Shown: one piece after another, positions 19,296-27,540 of the stretch
How the letters are laid out: every line of letters begins with the position of its first letter
Position numbering within the stretch: position 1 is the stretch's first letter
DNA from: Micromonospora acroterricola
GTDB taxonomy: Bacteria; Actinomycetota; Actinomycetes; Mycobacteriales; Micromonosporaceae
Direction: 5' to 3'
Assembly: GCF_003172955.1 (NCBI RefSeq)
Contig: NZ_QGKR01000186.1
Location: 1-64,000, forward strand
DNA: 64,000 nucleotides
The notes under the pieces: generated by a model
What the model saw: only the letters and a program-made list of their open reading frames with translations
The model's database searches: none
What the model was told of the DNA's origin: nothing
Made by a program: the position numbers and the translations under genes

Positions 19296-19879
19296 CGCAC
19301 GATCGTGGGGCAGCCGGCGCGTGGACGTAACCCTGGTGCCCGCTGCCGGCCTGTCTGGCTGGCGACACGACCGCCACACAGCGAACGGGGACGACTACGT
19401 ACCTACGGCACCCGATTCGTGTAGCACGTGAGCATGGGGCGTCCTCAGGCCGAACGCCTGCAGCGGCACTCCTTAAACAGTGTCTGCCACGGGTACGCGT
19501 TTGCCTGTCCGCGAGTCAGGATCGATCCGTGCTCGTCGCCCCGACGCCTGGCGTTGCCCGCGATCGTTTGCCCCTGTGACACCAGCGAGGGAGTTGCTCC
19601 GATGCGAGGGCGAGGGCGACCGCGACCGCTGCCCGGTCGACCGTCGAAGGCCTCGTCGCGCTACCGAGTCGTGAGGCCCTGCTCGCACTCACCGATTCTG
19701 TCCCGCCACGACTGCCCGCCGTCGCTGCGACACATTGCTTGACAGCGCCACTCCGGCGCCGCGTTTAACTGCCCATACGTAGAAGGCGTGCTCGAAGATC
19801 TCGGCGGTGCGGCCGGACAGCCGACCTGGCCAGTGACGGGGTCATCGGCTCCACCAGTCTTCAGCCAAAGGCGACGCTC
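19296..19879. other. 584 bp without a convincing gene
   Basis: I see no recognisable product on either strand, no tRNA and no clear hairpin terminator. Open frames here are arginine- and serine-rich and lack ribosome-binding sites. Confidence 0.5.
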
Positions 19880-20767
19880 TCAAGCCTCAGCCGGCGACGC
19901 ACCCGTCGGATCGGGTGAATCAGTAAGGCCGGCGACGAGCAGCAGGTACGCGGTCAGTTCGAACACCGCCGTCAGCGCCAACATCGGTTGCGGCATGGAC
20001 AAGGTGGGCGTGATGCCACCCCAGGCGAACAAGGCGTTGGCACTGCCTACAGACAGGGGCATCGGGATCGTGTCAATGCTTGTGTCGATCAATGGCAGCG
20101 CCATGAGGGCCAGCAACGTCGCGCCGATCGAGGCGAGCCGTCGACCGTGGCCGGCGAGCACCGAGGCGAGCGCCAGCGCGGTAATCCCGAGGACCAGGGG
20201 CGGCAGCACCGCCATGCCCACGGCCATCGTCAGATCGGCCCCCTCGGCGCCGGCCACTTTCGGAGGTGCAGCAGCAACCGCACGCCAAGTACTGACTATA
20301 CGGACGCCCGCGTACCCGCTGATCAACGCTGCCGCCACGACGGCCGGCGCCACCGATTGTCGATACCAGCCACTTCGGCGCCACGCAACGAGCAACACCA
20401 ACGCCGCGACCAACGAAGGCCAACAGAGGGCAAGCCCCGACTCGAATGCGGACGGTGTCTCACGGCCCGAGCCGGGCACGAGCACCTTCCAGCCGTAACC
20501 ATCGCTGTCCCCAGCTGCCGGCATCGTCCGGACCGCGTCGATGAACAGGACCGCGAGGGCTGCTCCCAGCGCCCAGGGGGAACTCGGCGATCGGTTGACC
20601 ACGGCGCAGGCAAGGAGCAGACCGATGCTTAGCACCTCGGCGTAACGCCAGACCGGACGGGCGGTCAGGACGCCTGCAACATGGAAGGCGGCGCACGGCA
20701 CCGCAGCAGACAGGAGGAACAGCCGGGGACGCACGGGCGCATCCTGCCACGCGTGGTCGCCAACCAC
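19880..20767 (-). CDS. Multi-pass membrane protein, unknown function
   Basis: The 295-residue product is hydrophobic throughout with about seven predicted helices (LFLLSAAVPCAAFHVAGVL, LSIGLLLACAVVN, LVAALVLLVAWR, PLVLGITALALASVLAG, MLALTAVFELTAYLLLVAG). One extracellular loop is rich in small residues and glycine. It has no recognisable motif or partner. It stands alone in a stretch of decayed genes but is itself intact. Confidence 0.65.
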   Translation of the reverse strand: MVGDHAWQDAPVRPRLFLLSAAVPCAAFHVAGVLTARPVWRYAEVLSIGLLLACAVVNRSPSSPWALGAALAVLFIDAVRTMPAAGDSDGYGWKVLVPGSGRETPSAFESGLALCWPSLVAALVLLVAWRRSGWYRQSVAPAVVAAALISGYAGVRIVSTWRAVAAAPPKVAGAEGADLTMAVGMAVLPPLVLGITALALASVLAGHGRRLASIGATLLALMALPLIDTSIDTIPMPLSVGSANALFAWGGITPTLSMPQPMLALTAVFELTAYLLLVAGLTDSPDPTGASPAEA

Positions 20768-21020
20768 AGACCCCCTCGACGCAGGCAGCCGGTGTGACGT
20801 TCAGATCCTGATCGAGCTCGGCCAGCAGCCGCAACCACGTCGCTCCTCGCGCTGCACGCTAGTGGCGGCGGTGGTGGTGGCGCTCCGTGGCGGGGGGCAC
20901 CTCAGCGCGTACCTCACCATCGGCGTCTCGCGCATCGATGATCGCCTGCTCATCGGGCGCCCCCGGCATGCCGCAGGCAAGCTCGATGGCGCACACCGTC
21001 ATTGCTGCGGACATGACCCG

Positions 21021-21487
21021 GTCGATAAGGCCCCAAAATAGCTCGGCCAGCCCGGCACAGAGAAGGTTGACGTACGTCTCGGCGCGATCTACGCCTTGGA
21101 GCGCATCATGAACGACTCGGCCGTGGACCAACCCGCCGTCGTCGACATCCTCGCCGCGTTCGTCCGCGTCCACGCCCCCGCAGCCGGACCCGAGCGGTTC
21201 ACGCCAACTCCGACGGCCACAGCCCCGTCGCCGACCTCCATGACTCCGTCTCCTCGCCCGCCGGTGGATATTCAGGCCGCGCTGACTGTGCTGGGCCGAC
21301 GCACTACCACCGACACGGACAGCAACCCGGCCATGCTCACGCCGCGCCCCGTCCGCTCGACCTCACCAACACCAACCTGGCTGGCGCGGACCTGAGCAGC
21401 GCGAACCTGGCCCGCGCGAACCTGAACGGCACGGACCTGAGCAGCGCGGACCTGGCCTACGCGGACCTGGCACCGCGACCGTGTTAG
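21021..21487 (+). pseudogene. Pentapeptide-repeat membrane-protein remnant
   Basis: In one frame the bases encode LGQPGTEKVDVRLGAIYALE, then RIMNDSAVDQPAVVDILAAF. This is the conserved domain that precedes pentapeptide repeats in actinobacterial proteins with the pattern DRYTKA-EQLG-KVDVRLGGIYALER. A TAG at 21039-21041 sits where the family has Gln. The repeats themselves (LDLTNTNLAGADLSSANLAR) are in another frame after a shift near 21345, and they stop at a TAG after about eight repeats. The N-terminal membrane helices are missing. Confidence 0.7.
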
Positions 21488-21791
21488 CTGGATCCCCGCC
21501 GAGGCGCACACCACGGTCACCGCCGAACGGGGCGGGACCATCGAGCTGGCCGAGACCGCAAGCGACCCCCGCCGCGACGAAATGGCCGAACGTGCCTGCG
21601 AACGGCGATACGGTCCGGGCGTAGCGCAGGCTGAAGCGCCCGAGGTGGAAAGCCTGCCCTTGTGCTGCGGTAAGAAGCCGCCCGGACGAGCCGGTCAGCC
21701 GCTGGTTCTTGCCTGCCAGCTCTGCAGCAACTCTCCTACCTACTGGCGCCGAGACGAGATCGACGGGACACGGTCCAGCGTCCACCTGTGA
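21471..21791 (+). pseudogene. C-terminal fragment of an unknown protein with paired cysteines
   Basis: An open frame without a good start encodes HRDRVSWIPAEAHTTVTAER and continues through DPRRDEMAERACERRYGPG to a Cys-rich end (LPLCCGKKP, LACQLCSN). It looks coding because of its balanced composition, but I do not recognise it. It abuts the pentapeptide remnant, so it is probably the 3' piece of a different gene joined by recombination. An ATG at 21582 could still give a 69-residue product. Confidence 0.4.
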
Positions 21792-21862
21792 TTGGGGCAG
21801 CCCGAACCCGGAAGGGCCGGGAAGAGTGGCCTGAGCTGCGAGCCCGCACCCATGCAGACCAT

Positions 21863-23779
21863 TCAATCGCTGGCTTGATTAGCGCCATGTCCTTGAGTGA
21901 GAAGTAAGTCAAACCCGTACACGGCGTGCGCGCCAGCGCAGTAGACGGCACGGCTGTCCGTCGTTAGGGGGAAAACTGAGGGCGTTCGGCCTATTCGCGT
22001 TGTCGCGAGGTGTCCGCCATCTCGTGTGTCGCAGATCCGGATCGTTCCGTCGCGTCCGGCGCTGACGAGCCAGGATCCGTCTGGTGCCTTCATCAGGGCC
22101 GTCACGGGGGACCTGTGGCCTTTGAGGGTCTGCCGGAGGGCACCGGTGATCGGATCCCAGATCCGCACGGTCGTGTCGTATGAGCTGCTGGCCAGCCAGG
22201 ACCCGTCCGGTGCCGTCACCAAGGCCGAGACGCCGTCGGTGTGCTCGGTGAGGACGTGGCGAACAGCGCCGGTGGTCGGGTCCCAGATTCGCAACGTGCC
22301 GTCGTCAGCGCCGCTGGCCAGCCAGGACCCGTCTGGCGCTGTCATCAACGCCCCTACCTGGCTGGGGCCGTCCGTGAGAGTTCGTCGAAGGGTCCCTGTG
22401 ACGGGATCCCAGATCCGCACCGTGTCGTCACATCCGTCGCTGGCCAGCCAAGATCCGTCCGGTGCTGTCACCAGCGCCAACACGGCGTTAGTGTGACCGG
22501 CGAGGGTGTGGCGGAGGGCACCTGTCATGGAGTCCCAGATCCGCATCGTGCCATCGTGTGCGCCGCTGGCCAGCCACGACCCGTCCGGCGCTGTCACCAA
22601 CGCCCCTACCTGGCTGGGACCGTCCGTGAGAGTTCGTCGAAGAATCCCGCTAACAGGATCCCAGATCCGCACCGTGCCATCGTGTGCGCCGCTGGCCAGC
22701 CACGACCCGTCCGGCGCTGTCACCAACGCCCCCACCCAGCCGGTGTGGTCGGTGAAGGTGTGCCGCACAGCGCCGACGATAGGGTCCCAGATCCGCACCG
22801 TCCGGTCGTACGAGCTGCTCGCCAGCCAGGAGCAGTCCGGCGCCAACACCAAGGCAATCACCGACCTGGTATGGCCGTCCGGGAGTCGTCCGAGGGCACC
22901 AGTAATCCTTGGGTTCCATACGCGCACCATCGCATCGAAACCGTTGCTGGCCAGCCAGGATCCGTCTGGTGCCGCGGTCAGCGCTGATACGCGTCCGGTG
23001 TGACCGGTGAGGTTATGCCTGAGGCCACCGGTGGCCAGGTCCCAGATCCGCACCGAGTGACCGCGCCCCGCGCTTGCCAACCAAGAGCCATCCGGTGCCA
23101 CAGCCAATACCAGCACTGCGCTGCTGTGCCCGGCGAGGGCGTGGCGGAGAGTGCCGGTAGGCAGATCCCAGGCCCGTGCCGAGCCATCGTGGCCGCCACT
23201 CGCGAGCCATGAGCCGTCTGGCGCAACTGCCAACGCCAACACCGGACTGTCTTGGCCGGCGAAAGTATGGAGGAGAGTGCCGCTGGTGGGGTCCCAGACC
23301 CGTACCGAGCCATCGAGTCCGCCGCTGGCCAGCCAGGACCCGTCCGGCGCCACCGCCAACGCCAGCAGCCAGCCGGTGTGGCCGGTGAGAGATTGCCGAC
23401 GGGTGCCGGTCGTCGGGTCCCAGATCTGCACTGTGCCATCGGGCCCGCCGCTGGCTAGCCAGGACCCGCCCGGCGCCGTTGTTAGCGCCAGCACCGAGCC
23501 GCTATGGCCGACGAGGTTGTACCGGAGGGCGCCGGTGGTCAGGTCCCAGACCTTTACCGAGCCATCGTGGCCGCCGCTGGCCACCCAAGAGGCATCTGGC
23601 GCTGCCACCAAAGCCTCTACCCGACCAGTGTGGTCGGTGAAGATACTGCGCAGGGCGCCGGTGGTGGGCTCCCAGACCCGGACAGTGCCGTCGTGGCCGC
23701 CGCTGGCGACGCAGAGCCCGCCCGACGAGCAGCGGGCCACCGACGACGCCGGCGCGGCCGAGGTGCGTGACGAGGTCAC
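21863..23779 (-). CDS. WD40-repeat propeller protein, likely lost its N-terminal domain
   Basis: The 638-residue product consists almost entirely of about 15 WD40 blades with the recurring phrases APDGSWLASGGHDGTVRIWD and TGALRHTLAGHT. That is enough for two seven-bladed propellers. Such highly alike blades are typical of the sensor end of actinobacterial STAND NTPases and kinases, but no NTPase or kinase domain is present upstream. The first 25 residues (MTSSRTSAAPASSVARC) are unlike WD40, and the upstream DNA encodes an unrelated HNH-like piece. The gene is therefore probably a detached sensor. Some blades are nearly identical at DNA level (22310-22460 and 22565-22740). Confidence 0.85.
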   Translation of the reverse strand: MTSSRTSAAPASSVARCSSGGLCVASGGHDGTVRVWEPTTGALRSIFTDHTGRVEALVAAPDASWVASGGHDGSVKVWDLTTGALRYNLVGHSGSVLALTTAPGGSWLASGGPDGTVQIWDPTTGTRRQSLTGHTGWLLALAVAPDGSWLASGGLDGSVRVWDPTSGTLLHTFAGQDSPVLALAVAPDGSWLASGGHDGSARAWDLPTGTLRHALAGHSSAVLVLAVAPDGSWLASAGRGHSVRIWDLATGGLRHNLTGHTGRVSALTAAPDGSWLASNGFDAMVRVWNPRITGALGRLPDGHTRSVIALVLAPDCSWLASSSYDRTVRIWDPIVGAVRHTFTDHTGWVGALVTAPDGSWLASGAHDGTVRIWDPVSGILRRTLTDGPSQVGALVTAPDGSWLASGAHDGTMRIWDSMTGALRHTLAGHTNAVLALVTAPDGSWLASDGCDDTVRIWDPVTGTLRRTLTDGPSQVGALMTAPDGSWLASGADDGTLRIWDPTTGAVRHVLTEHTDGVSALVTAPDGSWLASSSYDTTVRIWDPITGALRQTLKGHRSPVTALMKAPDGSWLVSAGRDGTIRICDTRDGGHLATTRIGRTPSVFPLTTDSRAVYCAGAHAVYGFDLLLTQGHGANQASD

Positions 23780-24002
23780 AGCCTCGGCAGTGGATCTCGA
23801 CGCCGATGAGAGTCTGGGTGCGGGTGGCGTTGTCGTAGGTCCACGGCTCGTGGCAGATCAGGTTCCGACCGCCGGGCACATGCAGCCCGCAGGGCTCGCC
23901 GACTTGGCAAAGCGCCCGGCGGTGCAGTCGCTGCCACTCCGACCGTGGCAGCACGTCTCGCAGGTTGCGGCCCCACAGCGGCCGTGGAACAAGCTCCACC
24001 CG
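23736..24002 (-). pseudogene. HNH-endonuclease-like fragment
   Basis: The minus strand encodes RVELVPRPLWGRNLRDVLPR, SEWQRL, then CHEPWTYDNATRTQ and IHCRGCDLVTHLGRA. This matches the pattern of an HNH-type family in which LVPR-W--N-R, HE-W-YD--T-TQ and C--C---KH-G are conserved. The usual first CxxC is altered (LCQVGEPCGL) and Lys-His is replaced by Thr-His, so catalysis is doubtful. It has no good start and runs straight into the WD40 gene, marking a recombination joint near 23740-23780. Confidence 0.55.
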
Positions 24003-24333
24003 CAACAGGGGGGCCGGCTCACCACCGCGGTGTGACTCACCCGCCCACGATGCCTGATCATCGCCCAACCCGACTCGGGCCAGCCGTCGGAGGAGACGGT
24101 GCGCGACCGGTTGGACAACGACACCCGTGGTCGACCGGGTACGCCGCCGTGACGCCGTTGGCGGGGATCGACGAGCATGTTGCTGGGCCGTGGAGGAGTG
24201 CCGCGTTTCCCGAGGTTAGGGTCGCGAGCCGGTTGGTGCTGCTCCCAATCTGCTCCCAATTTAAGGGACAACAACGCGAAAGCCCGTTACCGGTGGTTCC
24301 GGCGACGGGCTCGCTACCTGCAAATATTTACGA

Positions 24334-24386
24334 TGGGCGATACTGGGATCGAACCAGTGACCTCTTCGGTGTGAACGAAGTGCTCT
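24334..24386 (-). tRNA. 3' part of tRNA-Val(CAC), 5' half missing
   Basis: Read on the minus strand, the bases give an anticodon arm CTTCG-TTCACAC-CGAAG (anticodon CAC), a variable loop, a T-arm CACTGG-TTCGATC-CCAGT and the 3' acceptor strand TCGCCCA. The 5' acceptor strand and a normal D-arm are absent; upstream is GTGCTCCGAGAGCAC instead. A 3' tRNA fragment of this kind is what an integrating element carries as its copy of the attachment site. It is not a functional tRNA. Confidence 0.7.
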
Positions 24387-24484
24387 CGGAGCACTGCTCG
24401 TTGGTGCCGAAGCGCGGTGACGCACGCCAGCACTGCAGCGCCCGGCACATCCCGCAAGTCCACCTACTCGATAGCCATGCACGC

Positions 24485-24699
24485 CTAGTACTCCAGTGAC
24501 ACTTCGTGATCTATGTCGCTGAGAGGGTGAGTCGTCGCTGGTAGTGGGCTTGTCGGGCGACGGCTTGGTGGATGCGGCGCCAGGCTGACCAGTGCAGAGC
24601 GTGCTCGATGTTCGGGGCTGGCGTGAACATGAGCGTGTTGAGTAGTCGGCGGATCTCGGGCAGAGTCAGCCGGATCGGGGTGCCAGATCGGGCTGATAT
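24485..24699 (-). mobile_element. Fragment of an IS701-family element (right end), inverted
   Basis: CTAG at 24485-24488 is followed by the end repeat TACTCCAGTGACACTTCG, the same end as the complete IS701-family copy at 27541-28984. Inside, the minus strand encodes LTLPEIRRLLNTLMFTPAP and ends AHYQRRLTLSAT. That matches the last 60 or so residues of that transposase with two differences in the parts compared. Homology stops near 24699. The rest of this copy is gone. Confidence 0.9.
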
Positions 24700-24869
24700 C
24701 GGCGCGTGTCGATCATCGACCGCCGCCTCCCCCGAATGGTTGCTCTTGCCGTGCCACCGAGTCGAGTCCTCCCACGTCCCGGTCGAGATCGCCGCGAGCG
24801 TCAGCAATCCGACAGTTCCACGATGGATCGGGTGCGTACGATCCCCGGCGCTGGACCTAGGAGGCAGAC

Positions 24870-25556
24870 GTGTCGTTCTTCAGAAAGCGAAAGGCTCAAC
24901 CGACCAACTGCCCGCTCACACCACCACTCGCACCCCGCCGGCCCGAGTCGGCCTCGGTACTTCTGAACGTTCTGACGGCCGGGCTGGAGAAAGCGCTGCC
25001 GGACGAGCACCGGTCGCAGATTCGGTCCGTGCTCGAAAGCCCGGTCGACGCCTCGGCGGACGCCGAGGCACAGCGCGCCTTCGTGGCGCTCGACTGGCTG
25101 GTCCGCGTCTGGACCCCGGCCTGGACGGCGATGGTCCCCGGTGTCGGCCAGGATCTGGCGGCCAAGCTCCAGGAGCTGCCACCGATCACTGAACTCGCCT
25201 CGGCCGAGGCCGCAGGACCCTTCGTCGGCGTGCTGGAGAGCACGTCGGCCCAGGCCGAGAAGACGATCGCCCAGTACAAGGGCAATCTGTACGACGAGGC
25301 CGCGGCGGCCGCCCCCGGAGTGCGTCCGGCCGGGTTCGCGTCGAGTCGGCGGGCGCCGCCGTGGCCGACGCCGCCGCGTCGACAATCGTCGAAGCTTGCC
25401 TGGCCGCCCGGACGGACGTCGCCCTGACCGGCGCGACCGCCATCTCGCTGCGGGTCAGCCTGGACGGCGTGTCGCCTTACATCCAACTGGGCGTCCGGTC
25501 CGGGCGAGGTCGACGCGAAGGTCATTCCCACGAAATCCAGCGGTTCCGCTCCCTGA
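24870..25556 (+). pseudogene. First gene of the metallopeptidase cassette, two single-base frameshifts
   Basis: The GTG at 24870 has a strong ribosome-binding site (AGGAGG at 24859-24864). The product begins VSFFRKRKAQPTNCPL, then a helical domain (SVLLNVLTAGLEKALP, WLVRVWTPAWTAMVPG). Near 25314 the frame shifts to RVESAGAAVADAAASTIVEA and continues ATAISLRVSLDGVSPYIQLG. A second shift near 25500 gives EVDAKVIPTKSSGSAP and a stop at 25556. The corrected product is about 229 residues. I do not recognise the family. The gene lies 60 bp upstream of the 25617 gene in the same direction. Confidence 0.55.
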
Positions 25557-25616
25557 CGCCGCCCATCGGCGGTGCGACAGCATCGTAGTGACGATCACCC
25601 CCACGAAAGGCGACCG

Positions 25617-25973
25617 ATGACGGTAGAGCAGTACTGGACCAAGACCGACGACGAGCTGTACGCCCTGCTGGGCGCCGAGCTCCTAGGTGAGGGCGTCGGC
25701 CTGTCACCGGAGGACGACGAGAGCCATCGGCGCTTCGGCAAGGAGTGGTTCAGTAACAAGCACCGGGAGCTGCAGCGCAAGGTCTGCCACGACGAGCGGA
25801 TCCAGCCGTTGCTCGGCACGACCGGCTCCGACCGGCTCGTCGACGCGATCACCGTGGCCGAGACACTGCGGCTGCTCGATGACGCGTCGCTGCCGGCGAT
25901 CGGCCTGGTCGCCGTACTGATCGCCCGGGTCGGCCTCGGCGAGTTCTGCCGCAACGCGCCTCAGCCCAGATGA
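25617..25973 (+). CDS. Small helical protein, second gene of the metallopeptidase cassette
   Basis: The 118-residue product is acidic and helical (YWTKTDDELYALLGAELL, DDESHRRFGKEWFSNKHREL, LPAIGLVAVLIARVGLGEF) with no membrane segment or known motif. Its stop overlaps the next start as ATGA (25970-25973), so translation with the metallopeptidase gene is likely coupled. A tight pairing of a small helical protein with a peptidase suggests an adaptor, inhibitor or regulator of that enzyme. This is an inference from position only. Confidence 0.7.
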   Translation: MTVEQYWTKTDDELYALLGAELLGEGVGLSPEDDESHRRFGKEWFSNKHRELQRKVCHDERIQPLLGTTGSDRLVDAITVAETLRLLDDASLPAIGLVAVLIARVGLGEFCRNAPQPR

Positions 25974-27445
25974 GTACCGGACCGGACGCCCGGTCCATGG
26001 CCGAGATCCTGGCCACCAGGATCAGGAGCGACCGTGAGGATCAGCTGGAGGAAATGATCCAGCGGCTGACCGAGCTGGACGCGGCCGACGACCTCGCCCA
26101 GCTCGACGAGAACACCCGCGGCTGGCGGCAGAGCGAGTGGAGCGCCCGGCACGCCAACCCGGTCGACGGGCTGATGGCGGAGCTGATCGCCGAGGTGATG
26201 GCCGCCATGGCCGACCTGACCGACCGACCCGAGCGGCTCGCCCGGGTCTTCGTGGTCACCCTCAAACAGGAGAGTGTGGCGGCTCGCCTGCGGCAGCTGG
26301 CCGACAGCTCCGCGCTCGTCTACTTCTCCGACGCGACGTTCACCCTCTGCGGGCTCTACGCCGGCTGCGCGGCCGAGGGCCTGACCGGCCTCTATTCGGG
26401 AGGCCGCCTGCGCGACCTGTGGCGGGTGGCGCGGTCGGTCCGCGATCACCAGCGGTTGGGAGCCGACCCGGCCCTGCTCGGCGGTCTGCTGCGGTACTAC
26501 CTGGTCAACCAGCGGATTCACGCACTCGCGGCCAAGCTGAGTCACCGCCTGACGTCATCGGCCGAGCCGCTCGGCGTCTGGCTCACCGCCCAGGCCGTGA
26601 CGTTCGTGCTGGGTCACGAGATCGCCCACCACGTGCTCGACCACCGTCCCGCCACCAGCGACTCCCCGCCCGCCGACGACCTGTCCGCGTGCCCGCTGAG
26701 CGAGCAGCAGGAGTTTGAAGCGGATCTGCTCGGCTACCGGGCGGCCGTCCACGTCGGCCGGCGCGACGCCGCCCGGATACCGGCCGGCACCGGCATCGAC
26801 CTTCCCGAGACCGGTGCCGCGCTGGGCGCGCTGATCGGGATGCTGGCGATCCACGTGACCGAACAGGGATTGTTCATCCGGCGCGGGCGCAGCCACCCGC
26901 CCGCTCCGGCCCGGGCCGCCCGGCTCCTGAACGAGTTCAGCGACCCGGTCCGCCGATTCGCCGAGCCGTTCCAGGCCGACCTGCTGCGAGCCACCCGTGA
27001 CGCCGCCGACTTCTCGGCCTCAGGCCGTCCGTTCGACCTGGCCTGGTTTCACGCACAGCCGCAGGTCAGCACGCCGCTGCCGCTGCAGAACCTACAGACC
27101 GTCTCGATCCTGGACCGGTTCCAGTGCCGTACCCGGGAGGATCATGCCGCGGTGCTCGTCGGCATCGACGAGATCTCCCCGTTCTCGCTGGCCGCCGGCG
27201 CCTGCGCGGGCCTGGCCGGTGATGCCCGGGCCGCCCTGCTCGGCTGGGGTGTGCCGGATGCCACGGCCGAGGAGATCTGTGCCCCGCACCGGGCGCTGGA
27301 GTTCTCCACGCTGGTCGCCAAGTTGCGGGCGGCGTTCGCGGCTCGGGGCGTACCCGAGAAGGCCCTGCTCGCGGGCAGTCTGGCCGGTGCCCAACTGCTA
27401 GCCCCGCTGTTGAGCCGAGGTGAGCACCCACCCGCCGAGATCTGA
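25970..27445 (+). CDS. Zinc metallopeptidase with M48-like HExxH and EFEAD motifs
   Basis: The 491-residue product carries HEIAHH at residues 216-221 (HExxH zinc site) and QEFEADLLGYRA near 247-258. The Glu of EFEAD is placed as the third zinc ligand of M48-type peptidases. Unlike classical HtpX/Ste24 enzymes it has no clear transmembrane helices, so it probably acts in the cytoplasm. The N-terminal 150 residues are helical with no known domain, and the C-terminal 150 (LQNLQTVSILDRFQCR) are also unassigned. It is the last and best-preserved gene of a three-gene set, and an IS701-family element is inserted about 95 bp after its stop. Confidence 0.8.
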   Translation: MSTGPDARSMAEILATRIRSDREDQLEEMIQRLTELDAADDLAQLDENTRGWRQSEWSARHANPVDGLMAELIAEVMAAMADLTDRPERLARVFVVTLKQESVAARLRQLADSSALVYFSDATFTLCGLYAGCAAEGLTGLYSGGRLRDLWRVARSVRDHQRLGADPALLGGLLRYYLVNQRIHALAAKLSHRLTSSAEPLGVWLTAQAVTFVLGHEIAHHVLDHRPATSDSPPADDLSACPLSEQQEFEADLLGYRAAVHVGRRDAARIPAGTGIDLPETGAALGALIGMLAIHVTEQGLFIRRGRSHPPAPARAARLLNEFSDPVRRFAEPFQADLLRATRDAADFSASGRPFDLAWFHAQPQVSTPLPLQNLQTVSILDRFQCRTREDHAAVLVGIDEISPFSLAAGACAGLAGDARAALLGWGVPDATAEEICAPHRALEFSTLVAKLRAAFAARGVPEKALLAGSLAGAQLLAPLLSRGEHPPAEI

Positions 27446-27540
27446 CGTGCCGGTCAGCCCTTCCGGCGTTCTTGCTCATCTGCTTCCACACCTTGCGCTG
27501 CTCGGCCATTGCGGCCGGATCGTCGCGGCGCTCTTGCTAG

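Noticed and set aside
20859-21173. A minus-strand frame of 104 codons overlapping the pentapeptide-repeat remnant.
   Set aside because: It overlaps bases that clearly encode a known family on the plus strand and has no ribosome-binding site or known product.
22020-23700. Regularly repeated DNA that could be taken for a CRISPR or tandem array.
   Set aside because: The period is about 126 bp and every unit translates to a WD40 blade in one continuous frame.
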